Shown one piece after another: positions 63,361-64,000 of a stretch of 64,000 bases of DNA. A program made the position numbers and the translations under genes. The first letter of the stretch is position 1. Every line of letters begins with the position of its first letter. The stretch comes from Mucilaginibacter_A sp964251965 (GTDB taxonomy: Bacteria; Bacteroidota; Bacteroidia; Sphingobacteriales; Sphingobacteriaceae), in NCBI GenBank assembly GCA_964251965.1, contig CAXULQ010000005.1, positions 209,258 through 273,257 of the forward strand. The letters run 5' to 3'. The notes under the pieces are model-generated. The model did no database searches and was not told the DNA's origin. It saw nothing but the letters and a program-made list of their open reading frames with translations.

Positions 63361-63404
63361 CTCATAACCCGAAGGTCGTAGGTTCGAGTCCTGCTCCCGC
63401 TACC
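63361..63404 (+). other. tRNA-Met-like 3' half, attachment site
   Basis: CTCATAACCCGAAGGTCGTA, then GGTTCGAGTCCTGCTCCCGC and TACC. This is a clean 3' half of a CAT-anticodon tRNA from anticodon loop to acceptor. The bases upstream do not form the 5' half. It lies between the tyrosine integrase and the serine recombinase and is the best-preserved of the attachment-like copies. Confidence 0.7.
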
Positions 63405-63405
63405 G

Positions 63406-63442
63406 AATCGGACAGCTTAGATAATACTAAGTTTGTCCGATT
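63406..63442 (-). terminator. Terminator at end of recombinase gene
   Basis: AATCGGACA and TGTCCGATT form the outer stem, continued by CTTAG and CTAAG; a run of T follows on the plus strand. It overlaps the recombinase stop codon. Confidence 0.75.
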
Positions 63443-63999
63443 TTTTTTGCCCCTAACTGGCTGTTTATCAAGTAAACTAACTGAGCAGCTTCATTCACTC
63501 TTGCGGTTCGATAACCGCTGTTTTCAAAGTACAATTTTTCAGGATAAATCGAACTAATGATTGAACGTTTCACTTCCGTGTCTCCTTCCCCGTAAGTGAT
63601 GTTGACGCTACTTAAAGTTTTAAGGGCTTTACTTACGCATATCTCCAGGTCATAAGTGGGCTTCGTATAACCGGTTAACTTTCCTTCCAAGATATGAAGA
63701 TGTGCCTCGCACTCCAATTTAATGGCTTTGTAGTCCCCGGCATCAAGGGCATCATCAAGCAGTAATTTCCGCGCTTTGCTCAAACGGTTATTTTCGACCT
63801 GTATTTGTGAGACCAGTTCTTTTCTTCCATTAAGCTCTACTGAGCAGTCTTTTTTGAAAATGTCGTTGATGACCATCCGGTATAATTCAGCAACGCCTGG
63901 CTTAGGTACAAAATGCTGTAGTTCTTTTAAGAAAATATCATTAAGCTGTATATTCCGGAGAAGCTGACCGTGTAATTCCGTGGCAAACTGACCAGGTGA
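63427..63999 (-). CDS. Large serine recombinase, C-terminal part (truncated by window end)
   Basis: The frame is open to the window edge, beginning PGQFATELHGQLLRNIQLND. A helical coiled region (VENNRLSKARKLLLDDALDA, then DYKAIKLECEAHLHILEGKL) leads to the end with SIISSIYPEKLYFENSGYRT and ARVNEAAQLVYLINSQ. This is the C-terminal half of a Bacteroidota large serine recombinase and matches the gene at the left edge, in opposite orientation. The catalytic domain lies outside. The gene ends in a terminator, beside a tRNA-like attachment site. Confidence 0.85.
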   Translation of the reverse strand, partial: SPGQFATELHGQLLRNIQLNDIFLKELQHFVPKPGVAELYRMVINDIFKKDCSVELNGRKELVSQIQVENNRLSKARKLLLDDALDAGDYKAIKLECEAHLHILEGKLTGYTKPTYDLEICVSKALKTLSSVNITYGEGDTEVKRSIISSIYPEKLYFENSGYRTARVNEAAQLVYLINSQLGAKKIGQT

Positions 64000-64000
64000 T

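Overview
The window reads as a gene-transfer island from the chromosome of a Bacteroidota species, most likely a sphingobacterium of the Mucilaginibacter/Pedobacter type. This rests on the style of the integrases, recombinases, MobF relaxase, small HTH proteins, AlpA regulator and RadC genes, on weak ribosome binding sites and on the AT-rich codon use. No housekeeping gene is present. The window opens and closes inside two large serine recombinases that point toward each other. At least five degenerate tRNA 3'-end sequences, several followed by a terminator hairpin, mark old insertion points.

Layout. (a) 1-6 kb: recombinase C-terminus, gene debris, two small exported proteins, and a four-gene operon ending in a LiaS/NarX-type histidine kinase and a LuxR-type regulator. 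(b) 6-17 kb: a dense signalling or immunity locus. It holds a SLOG-2TM-RCK-RyR protein, a DUF4062-STAND-TPR protein, a TIR-NB-ARC-TPR protein split by one in-frame stop codon, and a divergent TIR-STING protein with no CD-NTase nearby. Remnants show the locus was once duplicated. (c) 17-22 kb: excisionase-like HTH gene, a broken DUF4430 gene, a circularly permuted tRNA-like sequence, a twin zinc-ribbon protein, and an Nmad2-like / ImmA-IrrE / PIN operon. (d) 22-36 kb: a GC-richer mobilisation module (coupling protein, MobF relaxase, ArdC, primase, excisionase) carrying an AT-rich cargo cassette of an SGNH hydrolase, a membrane-anchored unknown and a glycerophosphodiesterase. (e) 36-47 kb: Fic protein, two operons of unknown envelope proteins (one encodes an exported caspase/CHAT-like protein), a DUF4102 integrase with a premature stop, AlpA, and a 4TM protein with a partner. 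(f) 47-52 kb: decayed genes, including a TIR fragment joined to a peptide-maturase fragment beside a possible RiPP precursor, a resolvase, and broken SRAP and XRE genes. (g) 52-64 kb: phage-like block with RadC, S24 repressor, lysozyme, a two-gene fibre-like module, a second (frameshifted) RadC, a tyrosine integrase and the second recombinase.

How the parts may work together. Regions b, c, d-cargo and e look like successive cargo of integrative elements. The strongest candidate for an undescribed system is the 6-17 kb locus, where a ligand-sensing SLOG channel-like protein, two STAND switches and a TIR-STING effector sit around shared divergent promoters that were duplicated as a unit. The permuted tRNA-like sequence at 18.4 kb is the second standout. 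All functional statements are inferred from reading the sequence; no database search was run.
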